Origin: Porphyrobacter sp. LM 6
Lineage (GTDB): Bacteria; Pseudomonadota; Alphaproteobacteria; Sphingomonadales; Sphingomonadaceae
NCBI RefSeq assembly: GCF_001720465.1
Contig: NZ_CP017113.1
Coordinates: 2,170,001 to 2,234,000, forward strand
Length of the DNA stretch: 64,000 nt
Direction of reading: 5' to 3'
Shown here: positions 55,689 through 64,000 of the stretch, piece by piece
Layout: each line of letters begins with the position of its first letter
Numbering within the stretch: position 1 is the stretch's first letter
Translations under genes and position numbers: made by a program
Notes under the pieces: model-generated
The model's input: only the letters and a program-made list of their open reading frames with translations
The model's database searches: none
Told to the model about the DNA's origin: nothing

Positions 55689-55710
55689 TATAATAAGTGT
55701 GCTTATTATA
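55689..55710. promoter_or_regulatory. MarR-type operator palindrome in the emr promoter
   Basis: TATAATAAG (55689-55697), TGTG, CTTATTATA (55702-55710) is a perfect 9-4-9 inverted repeat, 10 bp upstream of the MarR start. The TATAAT in its left arm would serve as a -10. The AT-rich palindrome in very GC-rich DNA between divergent genes is the expected MarR site and could also affect the hydrolase gene. Confidence 0.72.
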
Positions 55711-55719
55711 TGTAGGCAC

Positions 55720-56163
55720 ATGATCATTGATACCGGATACCGACTCGCCGACAATTCGCGTCAGCTTCGCCGCCTGTTCGACGAGCGCGTGCGAGGACTG
55801 GGGCTCACCGGACCGCAAGCGCGCCTGTTACTCTCGCTCGAGCGCAATCCAAATGAGAACCAAGCCTTCTATGCCGAGCGGTTGGAAATCGAACCAATCA
55901 CCCTCACCCGCATTGTCGATCGGCTTGAAGACGCCGGCTGGATCGAGCGCCAGAGCGATCCGAACGACCGCCGCGCCCGCATCCTCCATCTGACCGACAA
56001 GAGCCGCGGCATTGTCACGCGCTTGCGTGCGAGCGTCGAAACCCTGTTCGAAGATATGCTGGCCGGATTTGACGGCGAGGAACGCGCTGTCTTCGCCAGC
56101 CTGCTCGAACGGATCAACACCAATCTGCTTGCCGCACGCCAGCTGGAGATTGTCCATGGCTGA
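55720..56163 (+). CDS. MarR-family repressor
   Basis: 147 residues from the ATG at 55720. Winged helix: LGLTGPQARLLLSLERNPNENQAFYAERLEIEPITLTRIVDRLEDAGWIERQSDPNDRRARILHLT is the complete MarR core, with the DxRxxR-type wing. It is the first gene of a MarR-EmrA-EmrB unit; its stop is overlapped by the EmrA start (8 bp). Likely represses its own operon and is released by a phenolic or hydrophobic drug. Confidence 0.9.
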   Translation: MIIDTGYRLADNSRQLRRLFDERVRGLGLTGPQARLLLSLERNPNENQAFYAERLEIEPITLTRIVDRLEDAGWIERQSDPNDRRARILHLTDKSRGIVTRLRASVETLFEDMLAGFDGEERAVFASLLERINTNLLAARQLEIVHG

Positions 56164-57232
56164 GGCAGATCCGTCGCTCGCCGCCGCTACGGGCGTCGCG
56201 CCCTCCCCGGCATCGCCTGCGCGCAAGCCGTGGGGCCGATGGGCCGTGATGCTGGTCGTACCGCTCGCACTGATCGCAGGCGCGGCGCTCTACTGGATGA
56301 GCCTGCAGGGGCAGGTTTCGACCGACAATGCTTATCTCAAGCAGGATATGGTCGCCGTCAGCGCCGAAGTGGGCGGCCCGATCGTCGAAGTGCTCGTTGC
56401 CGACGGGTCGCAGGTCAAGGCGGGTGATTTACTGTTCCGGATCGATCCCGAGCCGTTCCGCCTCCAGATCGCAGACGCCAATGCCGCAATTGCCGGAGCT
56501 CAGGCCAATGTCATCGCGCTCTCGAACGCGAGCGAGCTGACCGGCACCGATATCGAAGCCGCCCGCGCTGATGTCGCCTTTGCCCAGTCGCGCTTCGACC
56601 GGGTCAAGGCGCTGCGCGACAAAGGCTTTTCGACCAAGGCCGATTACGAGGCCGCCGAACAGGCGGTGGTGCAGGCACGAGAGGCGGTGCGGCAGGCCCA
56701 AGATCGCCAGCGTGAGGCGCGTGCCCGGCTCGCGAGCGGCCCAGCCGTTCCCGGGGTCAACCCGCAGGTTGCTGCCGCCCAGGCGCGCCGTGCCAATGCC
56801 GAACTTGCCCTGCGCCGGACCGAGGTGCGTGCGCCCGTTGCCGGCCGCATCGCTCAGGCTGATCGCCTTCAGATCGGCCAGCAGGTCGTCCCAAATCTTC
56901 CGGTCCTGACACTGGTGCGCGACGGCACAGCCTATGTCGAAGCCAATTTCAAGGAGACCGACCTCGATGACATGGCGGTGGGCCAGCGAGCCGAGATCCG
57001 CTTCGATGCCTATCCCGACCTCGTGCTCAAGGGGCATGTCGCCTCGATAGGAGCGGGAACAGGCGCGGAATTCTCGGTGCTTCCGGCGCAGAACGCGACC
57101 GGCAACTGGGTCAAGGTCACGCAGCGGGTGCCGGTGCGGATCGCGATCGACGGCGATAGTCCACGGCGGTTGATTGCGGGACTTTCGAGCGAAGTTACCG
57201 TGTTCACAGCCGACCAGAAGCGGCAAAACTGA
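56156..57232 (+). CDS. HlyD-family periplasmic adaptor (EmrA type)
   Basis: 358 residues from the ATG at 56156. One N-terminal membrane helix (AVMLVVPLALIAGAALYW), then the barrel-sandwich half VSTDNAYLKQDMVAVSAEVGGPIVEVLVADGSQVKAGDLLFRID, a coiled-coil hairpin (about 100-210) and the second lipoyl half VRAPVAGRIAQADRLQIGQQV. Links the inner membrane pump EmrB to an outer membrane channel; no TolC gene is adjacent. Confidence 0.92.
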   Translation: MAEADPSLAAATGVAPSPASPARKPWGRWAVMLVVPLALIAGAALYWMSLQGQVSTDNAYLKQDMVAVSAEVGGPIVEVLVADGSQVKAGDLLFRIDPEPFRLQIADANAAIAGAQANVIALSNASELTGTDIEAARADVAFAQSRFDRVKALRDKGFSTKADYEAAEQAVVQAREAVRQAQDRQREARARLASGPAVPGVNPQVAAAQARRANAELALRRTEVRAPVAGRIAQADRLQIGQQVVPNLPVLTLVRDGTAYVEANFKETDLDDMAVGQRAEIRFDAYPDLVLKGHVASIGAGTGAEFSVLPAQNATGNWVKVTQRVPVRIAIDGDSPRRLIAGLSSEVTVFTADQKRQN

Positions 57233-57233
57233 C

Positions 57234-58838
57234 GTGTCTGGCCGGGTCGAGGCCACCCCTAGCCCAGCCCAAGGCGCCCCAAGCGGCCCGCAAACCGGGG
57301 CAAGCGGGGGTCTGGACGCGCCTGAACTGACCACGCGCAACTATCCGCTGATGATCATCGGAGTGATGGCGGCATCGCTGCTCCAGATCCTCGACACCAC
57401 CATCGCCAACGTCGCGCTGCCGCATATGCAGAGCTCGCTCGGCGCGACGGTCGATACCGTCACGTGGGTGCTGACCAGCTACATCATCGCCTCGGCGGTG
57501 GCACTGCCGACCACCGGGTGGCTCGCCGACCGGATCGGGGCGCGGCGGCTGTTCATCGGATCGGTCGCGGGGTTCATCCTTTCCTCGATGCTGTGCGGCA
57601 TCGCGCAGAACCTAGAGGAAATGGTGATATTCCGTGCGCTGCAGGGCGTGGCGGGGGCCTTCATCGCGCCGCTCACCCAGTCCTTCATGCTCGATACCAC
57701 CCGCCCGAGCCGCCACCCGCAGATCATGGCAATCTGGGGCATGGGGATCATGATCGGCCCGATCCTCGGACCCATTCTCGGCGGCTGGTTGACCGAAACC
57801 GCGAACTGGCGCTGGGTGTTCTTCGTCAATCTGCCGGTTGGCCTTGCCTCGCTGGCGATCCTCATCGCCTACCTGCCCAAGCGCCCACAGCGCCCGCGCC
57901 GCTTCGATCTTACCGGCTTCGTGCTGCTGGCCATGGCGCTTGCATCCTTCCAGCTGATGCTTGACCGCGGCGGCCATGTCGACTGGCTGGCCTCGCGCGA
58001 GATCTGGATTTACCTCCTTGTCGCCTTGTCGGCGGGATGGATGGTCACTGTGCATTTCGCCACCACCCCCGCCCCTCTGTTCGAGCGCGCGCTCTTCGCC
58101 GACCGCAACTTCACGCTTGCGCTGGGCTTCATGATCGTGATCGGGATCGTGATGTTCGCGGTCATGGCGCTGCTGCCGCCGATGCTGCAGAATCTGTTCG
58201 GCTATGGCGTGATCGACACCGGGATCGTGCTGATGCCGCGCGGTGTGGGCATTCTGATCTCGATGCAGGTCTCCGGTCTGATGATGCGGCGCGGGATTGA
58301 TGCGCGCCTGGTGGTGGCGAGCGGGTTCGTGATTTGCGCCTTCTCGCTGTGGCAGATGGCCCATTGGTCGCTGGCGGTGGACGAGTTCCATGTTATCGCC
58401 AGCGGCCTGCTCCAGGGGCTTGGCATGGGACTGGTTTTCATCCCCTTGCAAGTGAGCGCCTTTGCGACGCTCGACGCGCGGATGCGGACCGACGGATCGA
58501 GCCTGCTCAACCTGTTTCGCTCGTTGGGCGCATCGACCGGGATTGCCTGGATGACCGTACTGCTCGCGCGCAATATCCAGACCGCGCATCAGGAGCTGGG
58601 CGGCCATGTCACCGCAGCAACCGGCAATCTGGTCGATTTTTCGACCATCGACCGGTTTCAGGCGGTCGGCGATGCGGCGATCAGCCTGATCGATGCCGAA
58701 GTGAACCGGCAGGCGGCGATGATCGCCTATATCGACGATTTCTGGCTGATGATGTGGATCACGCTGGCCGCCGCCCCGCTCGCGTTCCTGATGCGCAAGA
58801 ACGCAAGGCCCGGAGGCCCGGTGGCTCTGTCGGAATAG
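57234..58838 (+). CDS. DHA2-family multidrug efflux permease (EmrB/QacA type)
   Basis: 534 residues from a GTG at 57234, one base after the EmrA stop. About 14 membrane helices. Motif D1 LQILDTTIANVALPHMQ, motif A GWLADRIGARRLFIG and motif C GMGIMIGPILGPILGGWLTE are all present. Proton-driven export of hydrophobic drugs. Long Pro/Gly-rich N-terminus before helix 1 (about 35 residues) is slightly unusual. Confidence 0.92.
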   Translation: MSGRVEATPSPAQGAPSGPQTGASGGLDAPELTTRNYPLMIIGVMAASLLQILDTTIANVALPHMQSSLGATVDTVTWVLTSYIIASAVALPTTGWLADRIGARRLFIGSVAGFILSSMLCGIAQNLEEMVIFRALQGVAGAFIAPLTQSFMLDTTRPSRHPQIMAIWGMGIMIGPILGPILGGWLTETANWRWVFFVNLPVGLASLAILIAYLPKRPQRPRRFDLTGFVLLAMALASFQLMLDRGGHVDWLASREIWIYLLVALSAGWMVTVHFATTPAPLFERALFADRNFTLALGFMIVIGIVMFAVMALLPPMLQNLFGYGVIDTGIVLMPRGVGILISMQVSGLMMRRGIDARLVVASGFVICAFSLWQMAHWSLAVDEFHVIASGLLQGLGMGLVFIPLQVSAFATLDARMRTDGSSLLNLFRSLGASTGIAWMTVLLARNIQTAHQELGGHVTAATGNLVDFSTIDRFQAVGDAAISLIDAEVNRQAAMIAYIDDFWLMMWITLAAAPLAFLMRKNARPGGPVALSE

Positions 58839-58846
58839 CGCGGCAA

Positions 58847-59497
58847 CTACCGCCGCGTCAGGCCTGCCTGCTCCATGCGCCATTGCGCCATGGCGATGCG
58901 ATCCTGCCCGAAGAACGGCTCTCCACCGAACACCAGTGTCGGCACGCCCCAATGACCCGCCGCCTCCAGCGCCGCCTGATTGGCCGCAATCTCTGCATCG
59001 AGCGCCGCTGCATCCGCCTCGGCCTCGGCATCGAGCGCGGCGAGATCGAGCCCCGCACGCTGCGCTGCACCGGCTAGGTGATCGCCCTCGTGCCAGTTAT
59101 CGACCGCACCCGACCAGATTACCCGCGCAACTTCGTCGGCGAAGGCCAGACCCTTGCCGTGCCGCTCGGCCGCCTGCCCCAACCGGCACAGACGATGGAT
59201 ATAGGGCTGTTCCGCAGCGATCTCGCGCGTCGCAAGGTTCTGCACCACCGGATCGGGACGCGGCCAGCGATAGGGGATGCCGAGCATCTGCGCGCTGCGG
59301 GCCGCATCGATGAAAATGTAGCGCCCGACATTGGGATTGCCGGTGAACAGGATACCCGGATCGCGGATCGCGATCGGCAGCACGGTGCGCAAGGCGATGT
59401 TGAGGTCATATTCCTCGGCCATCGCGCGGTAGCGGCCGACCGCGAGGTAGGAATAGGGCGAGCGGAAGCTGAAGAACAGATCGGCCGTCAGGGTCAT
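58847..59497 (-). CDS. 2-hydroxychromene-2-carboxylate isomerase family protein
   Basis: 216 residues from the ATG at 59497 (AGGAA upstream). DsbA/kappa-GST fold: LFFSFRSPYSYLAVGRYRAMA, with the catalytic-type Ser of the FSPYSYL motif, PRPDPVVQNLATREIA, and WGVPTLVFGGEPFFGQDRIAM near the end. In aromatic degradation such enzymes isomerise hydroxychromene carboxylates with glutathione. No other aromatic-degradation gene is near, so the substrate is open. Last gene of the asd operon. Confidence 0.85.
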   Translation of the reverse strand: MTLTADLFFSFRSPYSYLAVGRYRAMAEEYDLNIALRTVLPIAIRDPGILFTGNPNVGRYIFIDAARSAQMLGIPYRWPRPDPVVQNLATREIAAEQPYIHRLCRLGQAAERHGKGLAFADEVARVIWSGAVDNWHEGDHLAGAAQRAGLDLAALDAEAEADAAALDAEIAANQAALEAAGHWGVPTLVFGGEPFFGQDRIAMAQWRMEQAGLTRR

Positions 59498-59507
59498 CGC
59501 CGGGTTC

Positions 59508-60080
59508 CTATCGGAAGAAGCACTGGGTCCCTGCATAGAGCATCTCGACCTTCTCGGCAGTGATAAAGCCACCGATCTTGTCGCCGAGCGCGAATTCCTC
59601 GCCCAGAGTGCTGTCCGCAACCGGTGAAAAGCCCGGTGCGCTTTCAGCCAAGGCGCGCGCGGTGCCGACCTGAACCTTGCCCGCCAGCTGGACAACCCCG
59701 CTCGGCGGCGTGTCGCCATCTTGTGCGAGGTGCCAGTTCCAGCCGACCAAGCGGCCTTCTTGGAAATGCGCGGTCAGTCCGCCGGGAAAATCGGTGAAGG
59801 TGATCGGCCCTGCGCCGCATTCGGGGTTCTCGCCGCTACGCAAGGCCGCGCCCAGTGCCTTGGTGACAGCAGCCTCGACTTCCTTCTGCCCGGCAGCAAA
59901 GAAGAACGCCTCCGCCCCGGCAGCCAGCCCGTCGCCCCGCAGTTCAACCGCGTTGGCCGCCAGCCGCACCTGCGCGCTTTCACCCTGCAACCGCTCCGCC
60001 GGGCTCGGCACACCGCCACTATCGCAGCCAGTCAGAACAAGCGCGCCAGCCAGCGCGAGGAGAGGCCACCCGTTCTTCAT
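59508..60080 (-). CDS. Putative lipoprotein of unknown function
   Basis: 190 residues from the ATG at 60080, overlapping the DUF2238 stop (ATGA), with GGGAC upstream. Lipobox LTGC. The mature part is rich in Ala/Gly, with FFFAAGQKEVEAAVTKALG, ECGAGPITFTDFPGGLTAHFQEGRLVGWNW and a C-terminal MLYAGTQCFFR; two Cys could pair. No family recognised. It is co-translated with DUF2238 and 10 bp ahead of the isomerase. Confidence 0.7.
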   Translation of the reverse strand: MKNGWPLLALAGALVLTGCDSGGVPSPAERLQGESAQVRLAANAVELRGDGLAAGAEAFFFAAGQKEVEAAVTKALGAALRSGENPECGAGPITFTDFPGGLTAHFQEGRLVGWNWHLAQDGDTPPSGVVQLAGKVQVGTARALAESAPGFSPVADSTLGEEFALGDKIGGFITAEKVEMLYAGTQCFFR

Positions 60081-60697
60081 GTCTGCGTCCCTTTCCACCA
60101 GGCGGCCCCGCGCACAAGCGGCGCCACCAGCAATGCACCCAGACCGGCTAGCGCCATATCTTTCTGTGCGTCAAACATATCACCCTGTTCGCCGTTGTAA
60201 GCCCCCGCATCCTCGGGAGCGAGTGCGAGGGTAAGCGACCATTCGAAGATCTCGTAGAGTCCGCCGACCGCCAGCACGAACATCAGCGCGACTACCAGCG
60301 CCATGCGCGCCGACTGGTTCGCGTATCGCACCCCCAACTCGACCATCGGCGGCATCGCGAGGCAGCCAAACAGGAAGTGCACCAACCGGTCGAACATGTT
60401 GCGCTCGAAGCCGAGGGCCGCGCCGTTTCCGGCCGGCAGCCATGCCTCATAGGGCACAAAGCTGTAAGACCAGCGCGCAGCAAACAGATGCAGCAGCACA
60501 AAGGCGGTCATGCACGCCGCCGACAGATTGCTGATCGGCGTACGGCGCAAGGCCGGCCATGCAAGCGGCAGCAGCAGCGCCACCGGCCCCACTTGAAGCC
60601 ATGTGTTGCCCGGATAAAGCGCCCCCCACGCACTCAGCGGAATGCCAAATGCCACCACCGCCAGCATCCAGCCTTGCGCCTTCGCCAGCGGCGGCAT
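60077..60697 (-). CDS. DUF2238 (YjdF-like) membrane protein
   Basis: 206 residues with about six membrane helices. The family core is FVLLHLFAARWSYSFVPYEAWL, NMFDRLVHFLFGCLAMPPMVELG and GGLYEIFEWSLTLA; EQGDMFDAQKDMALAGLGALL matches the conserved DxxxDxxxxxxG end. Function unknown; inner membrane. It starts 9 bp after the asd stop. Confidence 0.85.
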   Translation of the reverse strand: MPPLAKAQGWMLAVVAFGIPLSAWGALYPGNTWLQVGPVALLLPLAWPALRRTPISNLSAACMTAFVLLHLFAARWSYSFVPYEAWLPAGNGAALGFERNMFDRLVHFLFGCLAMPPMVELGVRYANQSARMALVVALMFVLAVGGLYEIFEWSLTLALAPEDAGAYNGEQGDMFDAQKDMALAGLGALLVAPLVRGAAWWKGTQT

Positions 60698-60706
60698 TGG
60701 TGCGTT

Positions 60707-61732
60707 TCAGCCCTTCTTCAAATGCCGGCGGCCGAGCAGTTCGGCGATCTGCACCGCGTTCAGGGCCGCGCCCTTGCGCAGGTTGTCCGAGACGACCCAC
60801 ATGGTGAGGCCATTCTCCACGGTCGGGTCTTCGCGCACGCGGCTGACAAAGGTCGCCGCATCGCCGACGCATTCGATCGGAGTGATGTAGCCGCCGTCTT
60901 CCCGCTTATCGATCAGCATCACGCCGGGGGCTTCGCGCAGGATGTCCATCGCGGCTTCGGCGCTCAGTTCATTCTCGAACTCGATGTTCACCGCTTCCGA
61001 GTGGCCGACGAACACCGGCACGCGCACGCAGGTCGCGGTCAGCTTGATCTTGGGATCGAGGATCTTCTTGGTCTCGACCACCATCTTCCATTCTTCCTTG
61101 GTCGAACCATCGTCAAGGAAGACGTCGATATGCGGGATCACGTTGAAGGCGATCTGCTTGGTGAACTTCTGCGGCTCGACCGGATCGCCGACAAAGATCG
61201 CGCGGCTCTGGGCGAACAGTTCGTCCATCCCGGCCTTCCCCGCGCCGGAGGTCGACTGGTAGGTACTGACAACCACGCGCTTGATCGTGGCGGCATCATG
61301 CAACGGCTTCAATGCCACCACGAGCTGCGCGGTCGAGCAGTTGGGGTTGGCGATGATGTTGCGCTTCGTATACCCGTCGATCGCGTCGGGGTTCACCTCC
61401 GGCACGATCAGCGGAACGTCGGGGTCCATGCGGTAGAGCGACGAGTTGTCGATCACGATGCAGCCCGCAGCAGCAGCCTTGGGGGCATATTCCTTGGCCG
61501 GGCCGGAGCCTGCGGCGAACAGGGCAATATCCCAGCCGGCAAAGTCGAAATGCTCGATGTTCTTGCACTTGAGCATCTTGCCGGTGTCACCGAACTCGAC
61601 TTCGGTGCCGGTCGAACGCGGCGAGGCGACCGCGGCGACTTCGTCGCACGGGAACTCGCGCTCGGCCAGAACCTGCATCATTTCGCGCCCGACATTGCCG
61701 GTCGCGCCGACCACTGCCACCCGGTAACCCAC
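60707..61732 (-). CDS. asd: Aspartate-semialdehyde dehydrogenase
   Basis: 341 residues from a GTG at 61732 with AGGAGA 8 bases upstream. NADPH-dependent step common to lysine/DAP, methionine and threonine synthesis. Nucleotide fold VAVVGATGNVGREMMQVL, catalytic Cys C132 in ANPNCSTAQ, QSTSGAGKAGMDEL, and the catalytic His region FVGHSEAVNIEFENEL. It heads the operon asd, DUF2238, lipoprotein, isomerase. It supplies DAP for peptidoglycan. Confidence 0.96.
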   Translation of the reverse strand: MGYRVAVVGATGNVGREMMQVLAEREFPCDEVAAVASPRSTGTEVEFGDTGKMLKCKNIEHFDFAGWDIALFAAGSGPAKEYAPKAAAAGCIVIDNSSLYRMDPDVPLIVPEVNPDAIDGYTKRNIIANPNCSTAQLVVALKPLHDAATIKRVVVSTYQSTSGAGKAGMDELFAQSRAIFVGDPVEPQKFTKQIAFNVIPHIDVFLDDGSTKEEWKMVVETKKILDPKIKLTATCVRVPVFVGHSEAVNIEFENELSAEAAMDILREAPGVMLIDKREDGGYITPIECVGDAATFVSRVREDPTVENGLTMWVVSDNLRKGAALNAVQIAELLGRRHLKKG

Positions 61733-61811
61733 TTGGCATTCTCCTGTGATTTCGCAGCTGCGAGATAGCGTGCGCTGGCCCAAGCGCAACAGCAATCGTC
61801 GCAGTGCAGAC

Positions 61812-64000
61812 CTATTCCGCCGCGGGCGAGGTCACTCCGTGCGCTTCGAGGAAGCGGAAGATGCTGTTCCACACATGCGGCCCGATCTTCTCGCCCGACA
61901 CGCGGTGGGTGTAGCCAGGGTAGAGCATCATCTCGAACGGCACGTTGTTTTCCTGGAGCACGCTGATGAGCTCCGAGGAGTTCTCGAACACCACGTTGTC
62001 GTCCGCCATTCCGTGGATCAGCAGCAGGGGATCGCTGATTCTGGTGGCATCGGGGATCGCGCTAGCCTTCTCGTAAGCCTCGGGCACTTCGCGGGGGTTC
62101 CCCATGTAGCGTTCGGTGTAGTGGGTGTCATAGAGCTCCCAGCGGGTCACCGGCGCGCCGGAGATGCCCGCTGCATAAAGGCCCGGATCGGCCTCGAGCT
62201 GCTTCAGGGTCATGTAGCCGCCATAAGACCAGCCATAGATGGCGATCTTGGCCGGATCGACGAAGGGCAGCGATTTCAGATATTCGGCCCCGGCCTTCTG
62301 GTCGCGCACCTCGGCCCCGCCCATCGCGCGGTAAAGCGGCTGTTCAAAGTCCACGCCCCGGTTAGCCGAGCCGCGATTGTCGAGCACGAAGTAGATATAG
62401 CCCTTGTCGACCACCGCCTGCGCGAGCGCACCGCCCCAGCCCTTGGTCACCATCTGCGGCCCCGGGCCGCCGTAATGGCTGAAGAAAACAGGGTAACGCT
62501 TGCCGGCTTCCATCTTGGGCTTGAGCATCATCCAGTGGAGCGGCGTGCCATCCTCGGCCGGAATGATGCCGAATTCGGGCGTTACGTGCCCCGCAAGGTA
62601 AGGCGCATAGGGATGCGCGCCCTCGATCCGGTTCTCCTCGATCCATGCCACGCGGCTGCCATCCGGCGTCGCCAGATAGGACTGCGGCGGCTGGTTCGGG
62701 TTGGAGCGGGTGACATAGAGCAGCCGCCCCGCCCCATCCATGCTGGCGCTGTTGGTGAAGGCGGGATCGGTGAGCAGCTCGGGCTCCCCCGTCCCGTCCA
62801 GCCGGGCGCGGTAGATCTGCTGGGTGAGAACGTCGGTGGTCGCCTGATAGGTGAAGGTTCCGGCTGCCTCGTCAACGCCGACGAGCGAGGTCACGGGCGA
62901 GGTGCCGCGGGTGAGCTGTTGCCACTGCCATCCCTTGAACAGCGTCTCGCCATCATGCGTCTTCAGCGGGCCGAACGAACCCCGATAAAAGTGTCCGAAC
63001 CCGTCCCGCTCCGACCACCACAGCAGGCTGCCGTCCTTGAGGAAGCGGTAGTTGTCCGACAGGTTCACCCAGTAATCGGGCCGCGCCGCGTTTTCGGTGA
63101 ACCAGATCTGCGATGCACCCGTCGCCGGATCGACCTTCAGCACGTCGATGCGCGTCTGCGCGCGGTCCTGCCGCTGGACATAGATGGCGCTGCCATCAGG
63201 CGCCCAGTCGACGCGGGCGACATAGATATCGAGGTCAAGCCCGAGGTCGACCTTCACCTTGTCCGAACCATCGGGGTTCATCACGAAGAGTTCGACAACG
63301 GCATTATCCGTTCCCGCTGCGGGATAGCGCTGATCGAACACCTTGGTGCCCTTGGCCCCTATCGCAGCGCGGGTAACGATGCCGACCGCGGCCTCATCGG
63401 TACGCTGCACGACAATGCGGCGATCATCCGGGCTCCACCAATATCCTTGGAGCCGCGCCATTTCCTCCTGCGCGACGAATTCGGCCTCGCCCCAGCGAAT
63501 GGTTTCGCCTTCCGACGGAGTGACGGGGGCGGCCTCCCCGCCGACCGGGCCGACCCATAGCCGCCGGTCACGCACGAAGCTGACATAGCCGCCCTTGCTC
63601 GAAAGCTTGGGGTTGAGTTCTGTCCCCTCGGTATCAGTCAACCGGGTGACAGTGCCGTCCAGCTTGGCAAGGAACAGATCGCCGTCGAGCGGCACCAGCA
63701 CCCCCGCCCCATCGCTCGCCCACTGGTAGCTGATGATACCCTTGAGGCTGCCGACGCGCGCTCGCTCGCGCTGCATCTTCTCGTCTTCGGACAGCTCGCG
63801 CCCGCTGCCGAGCGCCTCCGAATCCACCAGCATCCGCCATTCACGGGTCTGGATGTCGTAGCCCCACAGATCATAGCGGTCGCGATCCTCGGCGCGGTTG
63901 CGCAGCAGGGTGAGATAGCGGCCATCGGGCGAAAGCTTCACCTGACGCGGCGCCGGACCATCAAGCCCGGGCGAGGCGAAGACGCGTTCGAGTGAGAGGG
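61812..64000 (-). CDS. S9-family dipeptidyl peptidase IV-like enzyme, N-terminus beyond the window
   Basis: At least 729 residues; the frame stays open to the window edge (LSLERVFASPGLDGP is read from the last bases), so the start is missing. N-terminal beta-propeller (LSPDGRYLTLLRNR, SDGAGVLVPLDGDLFLAKLDG, YWWSPDDRRIVVQRTDEA) and a C-terminal alpha/beta hydrolase with Ser in AIYGWSYGGYMTLKQ, Asp in LLIHGMADDNVVFENS and His in YPGYTHRVSGEK. DPP IV removes X-Pro dipeptides and is usually exported. Single gene as far as visible. Confidence 0.9.
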   Translation of the reverse strand, partial: LSLERVFASPGLDGPAPRQVKLSPDGRYLTLLRNRAEDRDRYDLWGYDIQTREWRMLVDSEALGSGRELSEDEKMQRERARVGSLKGIISYQWASDGAGVLVPLDGDLFLAKLDGTVTRLTDTEGTELNPKLSSKGGYVSFVRDRRLWVGPVGGEAAPVTPSEGETIRWGEAEFVAQEEMARLQGYWWSPDDRRIVVQRTDEAAVGIVTRAAIGAKGTKVFDQRYPAAGTDNAVVELFVMNPDGSDKVKVDLGLDLDIYVARVDWAPDGSAIYVQRQDRAQTRIDVLKVDPATGASQIWFTENAARPDYWVNLSDNYRFLKDGSLLWWSERDGFGHFYRGSFGPLKTHDGETLFKGWQWQQLTRGTSPVTSLVGVDEAAGTFTYQATTDVLTQQIYRARLDGTGEPELLTDPAFTNSASMDGAGRLLYVTRSNPNQPPQSYLATPDGSRVAWIEENRIEGAHPYAPYLAGHVTPEFGIIPAEDGTPLHWMMLKPKMEAGKRYPVFFSHYGGPGPQMVTKGWGGALAQAVVDKGYIYFVLDNRGSANRGVDFEQPLYRAMGGAEVRDQKAGAEYLKSLPFVDPAKIAIYGWSYGGYMTLKQLEADPGLYAAGISGAPVTRWELYDTHYTERYMGNPREVPEAYEKASAIPDATRISDPLLLIHGMADDNVVFENSSELISVLQENNVPFEMMLYPGYTHRVSGEKIGPHVWNSIFRFLEAHGVTSPAAE

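Noticed and set aside
58839..58857. CGCGGC/GCCGCG hairpin between emrB and the isomerase gene as a two-way terminator
   Set aside because: Six-bp stem overlapping the isomerase end, with no T-run on either side.

Overview
The window is GC-rich bacterial chromosome, tightly packed on both strands. Gene content points to an alphaproteobacterium of the Sphingomonadales, most likely Erythrobacteraceae (Erythrobacter/Porphyrobacter-like). The signs are an sdhC-sdhD-sdhA order with overlapping stops and starts, recN and ligA close together, a subclass B3 metallo-beta-lactamase, class I PHA synthase, sphingomonad-style TonB receptor, and many small lipoproteins and SDR/GST/alpha-beta hydrolase genes. 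I see no tRNA, rRNA, transposase, phage or CRISPR. The genus is inferred from protein character, not from a marker gene.

Layout. 1-3.3 kb: start of a BlaI-type repressor with TACA-N2-TGTA operators, facing a secreted phytase-like/cyclophilin fusion; then a TetR-controlled pair of hotdog thioesterases with a perfect 9-1-9 operator. 3.4-7.6 kb: secreted C13 peptidase, lipoprotein, and the sdhCDA operon (no sdhB). 7.7-12.3 kb: plus-strand run SDR, B3 metallo-beta-lactamase, prmA, membrane AraC regulator, sterol-desaturase family protein. 12.3-18.3 kb: minus-strand operon recN, hydrolase lipoprotein, ligA, dihaem cytochrome c, cinA. 18.4-21.2 kb: a metal-type MerR, DUF3703 and TonB-receptor cassette lying between recN and bamD. 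21.2-26.3 kb: bamD, lepA and a PAS-GGDEF-EAL-PilZ protein. 26.6-34.6 kb: phaC and a PhaZ-like hydrolase, a SMI1/KNR4 protein, GDPD, amidohydrolase, DUF2855 and a secreted unknown. 34.6-40 kb: dnaN, fabG, fabD, then a divergent LD-carboxypeptidase/Mpl-like ligase pair that fits peptidoglycan recycling. 40-45.7 kb: acyl-CoA synthetase, a DUF418 gene flanked by 30-bp direct repeats and a GST remnant, an APH-like kinase, an unknown protein and a GST. 45.7-50.4 kb: DUF808, rpsF-rpsR-rplI with a strong terminator, AMP nucleosidase, SDR. 50.4-50.5 kb: an 11-bp tandem repeat with strong G-quadruplex potential, next to a perfect parS-like palindrome. 50.5-55.6 kb: minus-strand rimK, rimB, beta-propeller protein, M2 peptidase, hydrolase. 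55.7-58.8 kb: MarR-EmrA-EmrB efflux operon with a palindromic operator. 58.8-64 kb: isomerase, lipoprotein, DUF2238, asd, and a DPP IV-type peptidase cut by the window end.

Themes. Several genes touch the cell wall and beta-lactam stress (BlaI, B3 enzyme, LdcA, Mpl-like). Four local regulators (TetR, MerR, MarR, BlaI) each have a readable palindromic site at their own promoter. RimB/RimK and their ribosomal substrate S6 are encoded within about 4 kb of each other. The parS site suggests this part of the chromosome lies in or near the ParB-bound origin domain. The most unusual structures are the repeat/parS pocket between the convergent genes at 50.4-50.5 kb, the rearrangement scar around the DUF418 gene, and the metal-sensor cassette between recN and bamD.
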